A stretch of DNA of 64,000 nucleotides from Scleromitrula shiraiana (lineage: Eukaryota > Ascomycota > Leotiomycetes > Helotiales > Sclerotiniaceae), in assembly GCA_028455995.1 (NCBI GenBank), contig JABELC010000004.1:3408501-3472500 (forward strand). The letters are read 5' to 3'. Position 1 is the first letter of the stretch, and each line of letters begins with the position of its first letter. The position numbers and the translations under genes are program-made. This document shows positions 23,146-35,611 of this stretch, piece after piece. The notes under the pieces are model-generated. The model was given only the letters and a program-made list of their open reading frames with translations. It did not search any database and was not told the DNA's origin.

Positions 23146-24901
23146 TGAGTGCGTTGATCATTGTTTGTGGATGTAAATGTTTATATGTTATCTAATTGGT
23201 AGTGTTGTTCAAAGTCTGTATCTTTATTGGGTGGATAGATTGTTACTAAAATTCGGACTGGAGTGTGCCAAATATCGGTATTGGATGGTGAGCTTGTGTG
23301 GTTTTATTGGATAATAATGGCTGGTTATCTTGGGAGAAGGTGCGATTGGGAACTTTAAAGAGTAGTTCTTGTCTATGGCTTTCATCTGAAGTTTTTGTCA
23401 GAGTGTGTACACAATTTAGATATTGAATACCAAAATTAATATCACCCAAGCTTGGTCCCATCTACTTTACCATATTGACTGCATTAATCCAAGTGATCAA
23501 ATTATGCAACTGTAATCAACAAGCACCACCACCGTACAATTTTAATCAAATGAGGTTCAATCAGATAAGATAAATATTGAAGTTACTCGATCTCGCGACC
23601 TCGACTTCGTGTTTGTGTTTTCTTTTATGTTATGCCATGCAGTGTTCGCATCGGCAGATTATATCGTGCGTTACATCGAGTGTTCCTATCGTACGAGGAC
23701 AACAGAAAATGCGGAGGTGCAGTATTTAACTGAGCCTTGATGATATTACAAGGTCAAACTTCAAGACTAATCGTCGCAAAGTGAGAGGTTCGTATTGTTC
23801 GCACCTACAATAGTACCTATGAAATGGGGAAGCCTCTGTAGCGAAGCTCAAATAAACGTGGGTAGGCACGAAAGATGCCAACCCAACAGGCATACTTCGA
23901 TTTTCCATAACGAAGCGATACTCTTAGTTCTTTTCTAACATCTTAGAACAGCCAAGTACCTCCATGTTATTCTGCTACTTGTGGATTGGGGCAATGGAAG
24001 GCCACCATCAATTGGTTCACCGATTTTCCTTGGAGTGATGACGTAAGACAAACTAGGATTAGTCATCACGATCTGTTTCATTCTTCTCGGCAACTTTATT
24101 TGTACCTCCTCCATCACCATAAGGTGACATCGCTTGAAAAACTACTTCAAGTACCACGATTATGGTAGATTAATGTCGATAGCCAGTATTGTAATGTTCT
24201 ATTTCGCATTCGAGTGTCTCCTTGCATTGGTTAAACTCATGGGATCAAAAATTCCTCTCCAATACAACGAACAACTATGACAATACGAATGGCTTGAGTG
24301 ACTACTTGCGCCATCAGTAAATATCAATGAACGCTGTCTCTAGGTCATTTGAGTCGAGAATGATTTGATGAGCTCCTTCCTTTCTAGGCTAGTTGCCATA
24401 TCATGTTTATCCACGTGCTCTACATACCAATTCATATCTAATCGATACAACGATGCATCTAGATATAGAAGTGATTCTTTTTTGATGCGATGGATGTGCC
24501 GGAGAATTTGCCAAGTGGGAAATTGAGTGGTATTTTGCCAATAATTATGCGAGAAGCAGGGGAAATGATCGGGGATCAGTACAACCGCTATATTTAGCTT
24601 TGTTGACTACTATTTCCACCATTTGCATTCGTGATTAGAACAAGATATTGGAATCTTCTGCTGATCATTAAAGTATATCTACATCGATCAAAGTCCTTCG
24701 CAAGACTTTTACTTGCGCTTCTACTGGAGCTTGAAGGAAGTTCATTATACCGTATTGTGTGAATATAGCCTTTTTCTTTGCATGGAATGAAGTATTCATT
24801 TCTAGCATAAAAGCAATGCTCCTGATCCTCTTTTTGTATCGAAGTGGTGCCAGGTCTTCCACTGAATCTATCCCTCTACACCCGTAGAGAGGTCAAAACC
24901 C
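23146..24901. other. Gene-free stretch upstream of the decayed hydrolase gene
   Basis: About 1.75 kb with scattered short frames only, no domain and no repeat arrays. It should hold the 3' end of the zinc-finger gene and the old promoter of the pseudogene. Confidence 0.5.
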
Positions 24902-27679
24902 CTGAAAGCATTCCTCAGCTTGGTTGGCTTGTCCAATCTTTTGATTATTCCAGTCGCTAGCCAATACATCTCATTAAGTTCCACCAGCTTGAATGCGACA
25001 CTGAATCCGACTAGTCAGACGTTAGCCTCGTTGATACCAAAATCTTTAACTTCATTCCATTTCTCTCCGTTTGATGTTTTATCTCAGCGATCTGCTAATG
25101 GAAATTATTATCTGGGTGATATAACCCTTCGGTATCGCCAAGTGAGGGGTACTACCTGGACAAGCATCGATTTATCTTGAGCTCGAAAAGCTGTAACATC
25201 CGCGGGTACGTCGTCCTCGAACTTGGCACCGACTTTACTATCTGGTATTCCTTTCAACATCACGCGAACTTGGTCAACCAGTGTAGCAGATGTTACACTT
25301 AATTTTGTAATTACAAACACTGGAACCACCAGCATTGAGATAGGATCTCTTGTTTTTCCAATTGAATTCAATAGTATCTTCACCGCCAGAACGGCGGTTG
25401 CTACTCAGCAACTCTGCTCCCTTACCGATCCAAATATTGGTCTTGATCGCGGGTATCTCCGTACAATACTGTTGAGTGGAAGTGGCCCTGCACTGGTTGT
25501 TACACCGTTGGGGAAAACACCATTTGAAGATTGGCGATTTTTGACAGAGAACACAAACACTCTATTGTATTATCAGAGCCAAACATTTGAAGGTTTTTAT
25601 TCCTGGGAAGTTTACACTTTACCATATGCTCAGAATGAAGAAATCCAGCTACATCAGCAACTCTGGCGGCAGGACAATCAATCACGCATGGTTTACGATT
25701 CTCCTTAGCAAATAGTATAAGCACTATTGATGCTACAATTCAATCGACGGGTACACCAGTTGTTGTTGGTGTGCCGAGACATATCGTACCTCAAGATCTG
25801 ACTGCCCAGCTTTTCCTTCGATATAATTCCACAGTTTCATCCACAACATCATCTCCTGCAGACGCGTTTACATTCACAGCGACAGCCACAAATACATATG
25901 CACTCACTGCTAGCTCTTCTGCATGAAGTCGAGTGAGAGTAACTGTTGTATACGCCAACGGAGTCACTCAAACAATCCACTATCACATCGCTACATCAGG
26001 GCCAGATGCTGTAGCTGGTCTCGGGCAATTTTTGACTAAGAATCAGTGGTTCTCAAATACAAGTGACCCCTTCAAGAGAGCTCCGTCAGTCCTGTCATAT
26101 GATCGATCGATCGATCAATCAACTTGTCACTCAAGACCCAAGAGTCTGGATTGCTGGATTAAGCGATGAGGCTGGGGCTGGATCGTTCCTAGCAGCAACA
26201 ATGAAGCAAGCAGCTTCTCCAAATTCAGCTGAGGTCGCCCAATTGGAAACCTTCATGACAAAGACTTTATGGGGATTAATTCAAAATACCGATTACGGTG
26301 TTAAAAAGAGCGTCTTCTACTACCAATCAGGTGCTGTTTCGTACACCTATTCTTCATCAATCTTTTGGGGAAATTGGTGGAGCTGGAATCAAGCCAATGC
26401 TTATAACACGCAAAGAGCCTACGATTATGTTCATGTTACAGCCGCATATTGGGCACTCTATCGTGCCGCTAGATTTCACCCCGCGCTCGTGAAGCTACAA
26501 ACTTGGCAATGGTATCTTAACCAAGCTTATAGTACCATTATCTATGCCACCAAAGTTGCTTATTCTGACCTTGGGCTGATGGGAGAGACAGTGTGGGGTA
26601 GGGTGTTGCAAGATTTGCTAAATGAAGGTCTTACAACTCAAGTAACTGCTCTTGAAGCTGGAATGAGAACCGTGACTGTCGCATGGAATTCACAAGCGGT
26701 GCCATTTGGGAGTGAAATGGCTTAGGATTCTAAGGGTCAAGAAGGAGTTTTCTATTGGTGAAAGTATGTCTTCTTTATAGGTTTTAGAATATGTTTATTG
26801 ATTGGATCTTTTCTAGTTACTTTGGATTGACAGCAACTGTAACAAAAACAATCAAAAAAATCTTGGAGTACATGCCAACAGTAAACCATTGGGCTTGGAA
26901 TGGAAATGCAAGGAGATATTGGGATAACATGTAAGTTTCTTTGTGATCTGTCTTGTGAGATCTGGATGGAAGATAACCCCACCTACCCCCCAAATCACAA
27001 GGTACTCCAAGTAACAAATTGTAGCTATGGCGGTAAGTTACTGGGAATCGAAAGGCAAGGTCACCATTATGGTTCAGATCTAAATGCCCTTCCACTTCTA
27101 TCATACTATGAACAGAACCCCACAAATACCTACTTGCTTAGAGTCGGATACGGTGGTACCAGTGGACCTTTATCCAACATCGATAACGGAGGATTTACAT
27201 CTGCATCTTTCCATACCTAGCCGGATACGTTAGCCTGGGGTGCATACAGCGGTGACTACGGCCCAAATTTTGTTGCGCTAGTCCTTGGATCGGGTACCTA
27301 GGTAGTCAACGATCCCGGCGTAGGCCTCGTTGCTTTTGCAGGAACTCTCACCACATCCAGTACTGGGTGGACGGTTGTAACAAAGGATGCTGTGCAAAGA
27401 AAAGTGTTCATCGCGTCGCTCGGGTATAGGATCACTGTTGATGCTGGAGCCATTGCAAGTGTGGTGTACACGACTGGAGCTGCTCAAGTCACGATCGCAC
27501 CAAGTGGTGCGACTATTTCTACCATGGCACTTGCTCCTTCTACGATATTGAGAGTGATGAAGACTGCACAAGTTGGATCCATCGGTAATGCTACCGTCGT
27601 TGGATTAACTGCTGCGAGAGGAGGGTGGAATGTCAATTTGGCGAGCGGAAATGTGGTTGTTTCGATTACTTTTGCATAA
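24902..27679 (+). pseudogene. Decayed secreted glycoside-hydrolase-like gene (DUF5695 type)
   Basis: About 2.8 kb of recognisable coding sequence broken by many lesions. It begins at 24902 with a signal-peptide-like segment (KAFLSLVGLSNLLIIPVAS) whose first codon is CTG, not ATG. Conserved blocks follow: FHFSPFDVLSQR, NGNYYLGDITLRYR, TLPYAQNE, STGTPVVVGVP, RVWIAGLSDEAGAGSF, SIFWGNWWSWNQANAY, ERQGHHYGSDLNALPLL, LAWGAYSGDYGPNF and a beta-rich C-terminus. This order resembles large fungal DUF5695 proteins, putative glycoside hydrolases. In-frame stops are at 25178, 25924, 26723, 26759, 27218 and 27299. Frameshifts lie near 25635-25645 and in the GATC repeat at about 26100-26115. Two introns still have good borders (26764-26816 and 26931-27024), so this is a decayed native gene and not a retrocopy. 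It cannot make a full product. Confidence 0.8.
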
Positions 27680-28222
27680 CTGAATATTCCCTAGAGAGAC
27701 GAATGGTAGAATACGCGTGGTTTTTGAATGAAAACTATTCTTTTGGTATTCAGGAAATCGATTCGTGAATCTTGTAAGGATTTCCAAAAGCTGCCGACAG
27801 CAACCTCGACACAGTGAAATGGATCTTAAAAATATACGATAAATCAACTATGGATACGGAGGGAATTGATGATGGGAGTTGCTTTCAAGTCATTTTCCAA
27901 TTATTTTCGAATCGTTTCTGAATCGCTTTCTGATCGTTTTCCAATCGTTTTCCAATCATCTCAGAATCAGTTCGAAAGTTGTCGGTCGATTACAGACACG
28001 CAACAAAATTATTTTTAGGTGCATATCATGTGGTTAACACGTGCATTTATGAAATTTGATTAGTTGTCTTCAAGTATGAAGAAATTCTATTGGATGCATT
28101 TACTATAGGTTGTATTGATTTGTAACTTTGTTTCTAGTGCCTTGTTTTCATTACAGATAGCGGTTATTTAGATCCCATCCCATCTAGTACATGTTGTTGC
28201 AGTCGTTGCTACAATTGATCCA
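27680..28222. other. Spacer after the pseudogene
   Basis: About 540 bp. A short direct repeat of the type TCGTTTCCAATCG/TCGCTTTCTGATCG occurs several times at about 27905-27965. No gene is seen. Confidence 0.45.
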
Positions 28223-29335
28223 CTAGTTCACTCTAGAATTCGGCCTCATTTCTCCCAACAGATAGTCCTCTCTTTTAGGATGATTATCCGATTCCTTCTT
28301 CCTTCCAGTTTGCTTTCTCCAAAAAGGTTCGACTCCCATTTCTCGAAATCTTCTACGTTCATACGACTTTGTTGCTAACCAATTGCTAACAATTAACAGA
28401 GTAACGCACAGAGCAATGGCTACCGCAACTATCAAAGGTACAATTATAGAAAATACAGTAAATCCATAACTGACATCCTGAAAAGGTTTGTTCTGTGCAA
28501 GCTCTTCCGTTGCTAATCCAACCTGTAGCGCTGTCAGAACTATAGCAACATACGCGAGGACACTTGCGAGCACCGCAAAGTTATCTCGCCATATATCAAC
28601 ATAGAAACCGCGTGAAGCGACTTTGGAATAGCCTCGAAAAATTGCACCCATCTTGAGCCGATAAACCCGGTTCAGACGCGAGAGACGGAGTTCACCATAC
28701 CAATATCGTGGATTTACAGATGCATAACAATGATTTTGCAAGAATTGCGAGCAGAATTCTTTCCATCCTTCCCATGTTATAGGCTCTGGAAGGAGACCTT
28801 TTTCTTTAGCTATGCGGAAGTCGCTTTCGTATTGAATAAGTGCAGTATATGAGAAAATAAATCCGAGCGCGCAGCCCAAGAGCTGCTGGGATTCGTCGGA
28901 CTGCTTATGATTAGACTCAGGTTGTATGAAGTGAAGCTCCCAGAAATCAGGGTCGAGCATATAACGTGGAATAGGCTTGATAAATATTCTTTGTTTGGAC
29001 CAAACAAGATGCAGTTCTATACTTTCGGTGATTGTGATATCACGACTAAGGACAAGTTGGTGGTGTAAAGGTCTTGCAGGCATAGGTCGTCCGCAAACCC
29101 AAAGCCATTGTTGAATATCATTTAATCGTTTGACGAGGAGTTCTCGTTCAAGAAATTCCGAATTTCGTTGCGGTGTAATGATGTGATCTTCATTTGTGCG
29201 GTTCGTAGCTGGCAATAGTGATAAAAAGTGTTCTGTTCGATGCTCTGCTGTAGAGTCCGCGGATATATCATTTCCAAGCAATCGAACGGTGAACGGGACA
29301 GCAGTGGCCCTTGTTGAGTTTTTGGAAGAATACAT
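28223..29335 (-). CDS. DUF6601-like fungal membrane protein
   Basis: A single exon of 370 residues from the ATG at 29335 (MYSSKNSTRATAVPF). The first 75 residues are polar. A conserved soluble block follows, with WLWVCGRPMPARPLHHQLVLSR, the Trp-rich WSKQRIFIKPIPRYMLDPDFWE and ALGFIFSYTALIQYESDF, then PITWEGWKEFC and VNPRYWYGELRLSRLN. The last third has FRGYSKVASRGFYVDIWRDN leading into two strong membrane segments, about 253-275 (FAVLASVLAYVAIVLTALQVGLA) and about 291-319. The tail is basic (RRRF, GRKK). The arrangement matches the fungal DUF6601 family, whose function is unknown; some members are mislabelled as proteases, and I see no protease motif. It lies head to head with the NLR-like gene (680 bp between starts), so shared regulation is possible but unproven. 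Confidence 0.72.
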   Translation of the reverse strand: MYSSKNSTRATAVPFTVRLLGNDISADSTAEHRTEHFLSLLPATNRTNEDHIITPQRNSEFLERELLVKRLNDIQQWLWVCGRPMPARPLHHQLVLSRDITITESIELHLVWSKQRIFIKPIPRYMLDPDFWELHFIQPESNHKQSDESQQLLGCALGFIFSYTALIQYESDFRIAKEKGLLPEPITWEGWKEFCSQFLQNHCYASVNPRYWYGELRLSRLNRVYRLKMGAIFRGYSKVASRGFYVDIWRDNFAVLASVLAYVAIVLTALQVGLATEELAQNKPFQDVSYGFTVFSIIVPLIVAVAIALCVTLLIVSNWLATKSYERRRFREMGVEPFWRKQTGRKKESDNHPKREDYLLGEMRPNSRVN

Positions 29336-30015
29336 ACTCAATATGTTATGCAGAAAGAAGAGCTGCCACTTTTTCGAGATTAGAAACACAGCTTTAAAGA
29401 TGCTTTCCTACCTTCTAGTACATAACCCAATCCGCATGTTGAAACTGCACAACACTATGGCGATATTCTGTCAGACATCTCGGACGGTTCTAAATTCTTA
29501 TGAATATCAGCTGGTGCAACGGTGTTGTGGCTGGCTATCTTGGCGACATGCATCTACAGACTCTCATGGGTGGCAGAATCAAGGCGGTGAGATAAACCCT
29601 TGGCGGCCAGTGCCAAAAATAACCTGAGAGGATGTACACATTCAGCTGCTTAGACTATCACATATTTTGATTAGTAGATAGAACACCCCCTGGAGCAGCA
29701 TTTGATACTACATCTAGTCAGCTAATATGTATCAATCTTCTTTTTGTGACCTTGGCAATGATGGGGCCAAAAACATGGATCGAGCCGTTCACGAAATCTT
29801 CGAGCCGCCTGGCCCTTAAGTCCCCTCTTTTCGCAGGCTCAACCTAGTTGTTAATCTTGATGTAAATATTACGTTCAAAATCAAGATATAAAATTTGACA
29901 TTGACGGTATTTACGATTCGCAATAATATCCAGCTCTGGACTGCAGTGGGATTTTTCCTGAAGGTAATTTTCCCATACACTTACACTATCACTCTTATAG
30001 ACTATCACTGCCAAA
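29336..30015. promoter_or_regulatory. Divergent intergenic region, DUF6601-like gene / NLR-like gene
   Basis: About 680 bp separate the two start codons of a head-to-head pair, so both promoters must lie here or in unseen upstream exons. No specific binding motif is recognised. The NLR start has a favourable context (CCAAAATGGC). Confidence 0.4.
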
Positions 30016-33000
30016 ATGGCTTCCATGGGTGACTCCGAAACTCGCAGAATAACTAGATCTAATACCATCCGCAAACAAAAAATCACGATTGATGATGTCA
30101 AGCAAGGGGTCCAAATACTCTATTCACCCCCAAATGGCTCTCCAGAGGTCGATATTGTATTCGTACCAGGGCTCGGTGCTGATCCTTGGGGAAGCTGGAA
30201 ATCAAGTACCCCCAGAAATGATTTCAACTGGGCTACTGGCAAAGATGGAATCATGAGAGATTTTCCGAAAGCACGAGTTCTGTTATATCAATATGAATCA
30301 GCATGGTCAGGTTCTCTCAAAGTCAAACAGTACATGGGTAACCTCGGTTCTACCCTACTTCACGGTCTACAGATGAAGAGAGAGAAACACAAACCCCCCA
30401 TAGTTTTCATTGGCCACAGTATGGGAGGTTTGGTCATTGCAAAAGCCATAACTATCGCGGACTCACGTCGGGATTTGTTCCCTGAAATGTTTGAATCTAC
30501 TGGAGGTTGTCTCTTTTTCGGTACACCATTTGGTGGTGCTCCTGTGGCAGCTGTGGCCAGTATATATTCATCAGTTGCGGAGAAATTCGATCAAGCCACT
30601 ACTTCAAAACTACTCGATATGATGAAACCTGGGGATGAAGGATTGAGAGAGTTGAAAAATGATTTTTTGCGCCTCGTTGGGAAACTGAATCAAAGAATCG
30701 AAACTTTTTGTTTCTGGGAAGAACGTCTAACAGATTTTGCAAAACTGGCTGGCCTTCCCAGCTTTTTACCAAAATTTCCCAAGAATATTGCAGAGTTTGT
30801 GAATCGTGACTCGGCGACTCTACCTGGTGTTGATGAGATGGGTCTTGCGTGTATTCATCGAGATTTGGTCAAATTCGACAGCCCCAAGGACGAAAGATAT
30901 CAGCTAGTACGAGGCCCCCTGAAGAGAATAATTCATCGAGCCCCACTAGTGGTTAGAAACCGGATCAAGGCCATTCGCAATATCAACCACGAGTTAATTA
31001 CCGATGCCAAGAAAGTTCTAGATGGAACTCAAGTTGAAAAGAAAAGGAAAATCTTGAGTGCCAAATATGCTGCTTCTTCTTGGCTTTCCAAAGAGCAAGA
31101 GTATCGCGACTGGTTATCTGTGCCCGAAGACGTTGGTATGGCATCGCCTATAGATACTAACATGAGGAGTGGCGGCGATTGTTTGTGGATCCGAGGTCCT
31201 GGAGGTAGGGGAAAGACTAACAATATGCTTGCTGCCCTCGATGAGATTGATAAAATGGTTATGGACGATACAGAATTAGTCAGTAGCCAAGCTCCCGTCT
31301 TATTGGCCTACTTTTTCTGTGAGTCGGTTGCCGATTACAGCACAGCAGAGGATTTACTCAAGTCTTTGCTGCGGCAGCTCATCGAGCAGCAAGAATTGCT
31401 CGCCTCATATGCGAAACTCTTCGTCAAAAAGAAAACCAAAGAAGAGACTTCTAAGTCAACGCACCAATTGACCGTTGAAAACATGTGGCAGGTTCTTCAA
31501 GACATGCTCTCGGACGAATTAATTGGAAATAGAGTGTACTTTGTGATTAACAATCTACATGTTCTTCCAGAAGAAGAGAATGCTACAACAACACTCATGA
31601 AACTTATCAATTCAGAGCTAACAAGCATAAATAGCCTGACCAAGAGAAAAGCGTCAGTTAGGTGGCTGTTTACCAGCAGAAAGAGTCATAGTGTTGGAGA
31701 AGCTCTGAAAGCACCGGGAGTGCGCCTTATTGACCTTGAGGATAAGAAGTACGAAAATCAGGTGCAAATAGAGCTTCGAAAACACGCGCACACCGAAGTA
31801 TCTGTTCTGAGTATCGAAAAAAAGTACAACAAAGCTGCAACATATTTTGCTAGCAGTCTGATAGGGAGACGAGCCCAAAATACACAATGGATTGATATTG
31901 CATGCGTTCATCTAAAAGAACTTCCCGAGAATGAGAACGAGCTTGTAGTACGTCAAACTTTGGAAAATATGCCTCAAGATTTGGCATTGCTTCTTGAACG
32001 GGCATGGGAGCAGATATTTAGCTCCAACAAACAAGATGTGGATAAGATTAAGGAGATACTTCGAGCTCTTGTCCTTACCTACGAAGATCCAGCAGAACCG
32101 GAACTGGGCGTGCTAACTGGGTTATTTGAGAAAGAGGAAGAGAAGACAGAGTTGCGTCAGTTGGTTTCGAAATGCAAGCCCCTCCTAGTGACTAAACGTA
32201 CGGGTGCGACTGAAATAAAGGTCAGCTTCATGAATGTCGTGGTTAAAACTCATCTCCTAGCTAACTCCGAGAAACTCTTGGGTCTCTCAGAGGAAGGAAC
32301 TGCGTGGCATCACGGAGTTCTATCACTACGCTCGTTGGAACATATTATGGAAAAATTGAACTTTCCGGAGCCTGAAAAGAAGGAACCCGAGCCAAGTGCA
32401 TCTGAAGACGGCAACAACGATGAAGATGATGAGGATGATGAGGAGGATGAAGAAGAAGCAGGTGATGATGATGGGGATGGAATGAGCGATTGGAGTGAAG
32501 AACGATCTGACTGGGAGGAAGACGGGTCAGAAGTTGAAGACGAAGAAAGGGATAATATTATGGATGTAGCTCTGGGCTACATGGTCAAGCATTGGCTTCA
32601 TCATGCTAGTAAAGCTACTACGGAAATTGCTGAAGATTTAAGTCTCGAGGAGGAGTTCTGGAAAGCAGGGTCGCTGATTCGGCGACGATGGCTTGTGGAA
32701 TACGTTCGACTTCGAGGATTTGGACCCGGATTCGATCTTGCTTCCCTGGATCGCAATTTAAGTGCATTGCATGTTGCTGCCTCAGTCGGATTTACTCAAC
32801 TTGTTGCAGCATTGCTTAAGAATGGACATCACGAGGAGATTAATCTACGGGATGAGCTGTTCAATACACCAGTAGGTTGTTTTTGAAGATTTGCATTCGT
32901 AATAACGGTAAAATTCTGATATTTTGATAGTTACATTTCGCTGCCTACTTCGGGCGAGTGAACATTGTTGAAGAGCTTCTCAATAACAACGCCATCATTG

Positions 33001-35611
33001 ATGATGGTATAGAAGATGGATATGACACCCCATTACATATGGCTGCCGCATTCGGAAAACCCGAGGTAATGAGCAAGTTAATTCGTCGTGGAGCTGATTT
33101 CAATGCTTCAACGTCGGAGAATTATGGTACAGTTGTAAACGCTGCTATTGTTTCTGGCAATCATGACTCCATCAAGCTCCTGGTCGAGAAGGGAGCCTCA
33201 CTTGCAACGCCTGATGGCGATCAGGAGTTTGATGGACCGTTGGCGCTAGCAGCTCAGGCTTCAGACCTTTCAATGTTTCAATATCTCATCGAGGCATGGG
33301 CACATAAGTTACAGCCACAAGAATATAGTAAAGCCTTAGTTGCAGCTGCGAGTGTTGGCAGAGTGGAGGTTTTCAACAAACTTCTCACATATGATCATCC
33401 TCAAGAATCCTTTCAAGAGGCGTTCGATATGGCCACAGAAGAAGATAATTGGGATATTGTGATGATTATTCTAGAACGTCACAAAGATCTAGATTGCGAT
33501 AATGTATTTAAATTAGCTGCTGGTACCACCGAAAATCAAGATCGGGTACTCGAGGCTATATGGAAACACACAAACGGTTCTTTAGAAGCCAGTGTAATCG
33601 ATGAGAGTTTACGCGACGCTGCAGGCTGTGAGAAGGAGTCAACGGTTAGATTGCTTCTAGGAACTTTTAAGGCCAATCCAAACGATCCGAATGGAGAGTA
33701 AGTCGAGTTGTTCCTATCTCCAATACAATATTTACTAATGCAAAATCATAGGGTTGGAACAGCTTTGACGGAAGCAGCGTATGTTGGCAATATGAATATC
33801 GTCAAGCTTCTGTTGGAAAAGGGTGCAAATGTAAATTGCGAGGATGGCTGGGCTATACAAACAGCTTCGGCGGAGGGGCATTTAAAAGTCGTTGAAGAGC
33901 TTCTACGTCAGAATGCCAACATAAATGCATGTACTAGCAATGAAAACTTTCCCGCAGGTACTGCCCTCCAAGCTGCTTGTGAGGCTGGAAATCCCGAAAT
34001 CGTGGAGTTGTTATTGAAACACAATGCAGAACCTAGCCTTGGTCCTGGGCCTCAAACATGCCCTCTTCTTGCTGCAGCAGAGAGGGGAGAAGATAAGATT
34101 GTTGAGCTTTTGATCAAAGCCAAAGCGGAGGTAAATGTCTATGGGGGAGAAAACAATTCTACGCCTTTGATCAACGCTGCTGATTTCTTGACAAAAGAAT
34201 CACTGGAGCTTATCTTAAAAGCAGGAGCTGATATCAACTTTCCCAACGGAGATGGAGACACTGCACTTATTTCTGCTGCAGTAAGAGGAGATCTGGATTG
34301 TGTCCAATTATTACTAGACGAGGGCGCGGATATCATGCATTCAAACAAAGAAGGAGTCAATGCCATCCAATCTGCCGTTGCAAATGAGAGCTATGACTGC
34401 TTGGAGCTTCTTGTCGATCGGGTTTCAATGATTCTTAACGCGATCAAGAATGCTGTGGACTCAGGAAATTCGGCCGTTACGAATGTCGTTCGTAACGTGG
34501 GTGGGAACCAACAAGAGTCTAAAAATGAAAACGCCAGTACCAGTCATGGCCATAAATCTACAAGAAGTGATGCATCATTTACTGCTAATGATGAGAATAG
34601 CTTTTATAGGGCTGCGAGCAAACGTTCCAGCCTCAATGGATGGCTAAACCAATGGGATGATAGGACCTCTGTAACTACTATCATCGAAAAAGAGGAGAAT
34701 TTGCCGGGAACAGGAGCCGACTTGAATATGCACATTCCAATTTTCGAAGAATTGGAATTTGTCAGTACTTATACAAACACAGCTCTCGCCAGCGCCTCAA
34801 TCGAGGAAATTCCTGCTCTCAAAATAAAGGACCGATCTCAGGCGTCGGATTCAAGTCTCATAAATAATATGGAAACTCAACCACAGCAGTGGCCGGCAAA
34901 GCTTGACGAGTTTTTACAAGATTCCCGTCCACCGTCGGTCAATGATCAAACGAAAATAAAACGGAAGCCAGCACCTGGCGTTCTGACTCCCGGTGAATCT
35001 TCACCCAAGCCTTCGCCGAGCCACTCATATTCTACTGGTGAGAATTTTTATGAACCTCAGCCTCCAACACTTCCCCCAAGACACCCCACAGTATTGATGC
35101 CTTCATATCCCATTTCAAGACCGTCAATTGGAGCTACAACCTACAACCCGCAATCCGGGTCACATCCTACCACGCCTCAGTCCCGGAATACAAGTCCCTC
35201 CCAGAACTCCCCCAGACGCCCAGAGAATATTGGTTACCAGAATCCACTTCCGCGTCAGGCGCACCTCTCTTATCTTTCTCCACCACCAGAGCAGCCTCCT
35301 CATACCTCCTACAATTCTGATCCACGTCTGGTGAACGGTCAACCAGGGAATCAATATCCGAGCCCACCTTACCGAGGCGAGCAAAGCTGGATTTCCGAAC
35401 CCACCCAGAACCAAAGGCAAGATGGAAATACGAGGATGCCGAAGGGTACTTATGATTGGGATAAATACCTAGAAAACACAGACGGAAACAGGTAATGTTG
35501 CACTTTACCAACCATAAAGAAGTGAATACTAATGAGGATATCAGTCCCCTATCCAAAGATAAACGATCTTTGTTTGCTAAGAAAATTTTTGGAAGGAATG
35601 TTAGTAGTTAG
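30016..35611 (+). CDS. NLR-like receptor: SesB-type hydrolase, NACHT, ankyrin repeats
   Basis: Four exons: 30016-32871, 32931-33697, 33752-35491 and 35545-35611. The introns are 59, 54 and 53 bp with GT-AG borders, and the frame is kept throughout to give 1809 residues. Residues about 40-300 form an alpha/beta hydrolase: VFVPGLG strand, GHSMGG elbow with Ser135, GCLFFGTPFGGA, and a probable catalytic His281 in IHRDLVKFDSP. This is the SesB-like N-terminal effector of fungal NLRs. A NACHT/STAND ATPase follows, with Walker A GPGGRGKT (394-401). Its Walker B-like strand VYFVINNLHV (507-516) has Asn where Asp is usual, and RWLFTSR lies near 550 (sensor 1). An acidic low-complexity hinge is at about 795-845. 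Ankyrin repeats run from about 914 to 1440, for example TPLHFAAYFGRVNIVEELL. A Pro/Ser-rich tail ends the protein. Such receptors act in allorecognition and programmed cell death. The gene is intact, and its neighbour is a dead HET gene. Confidence 0.9.
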
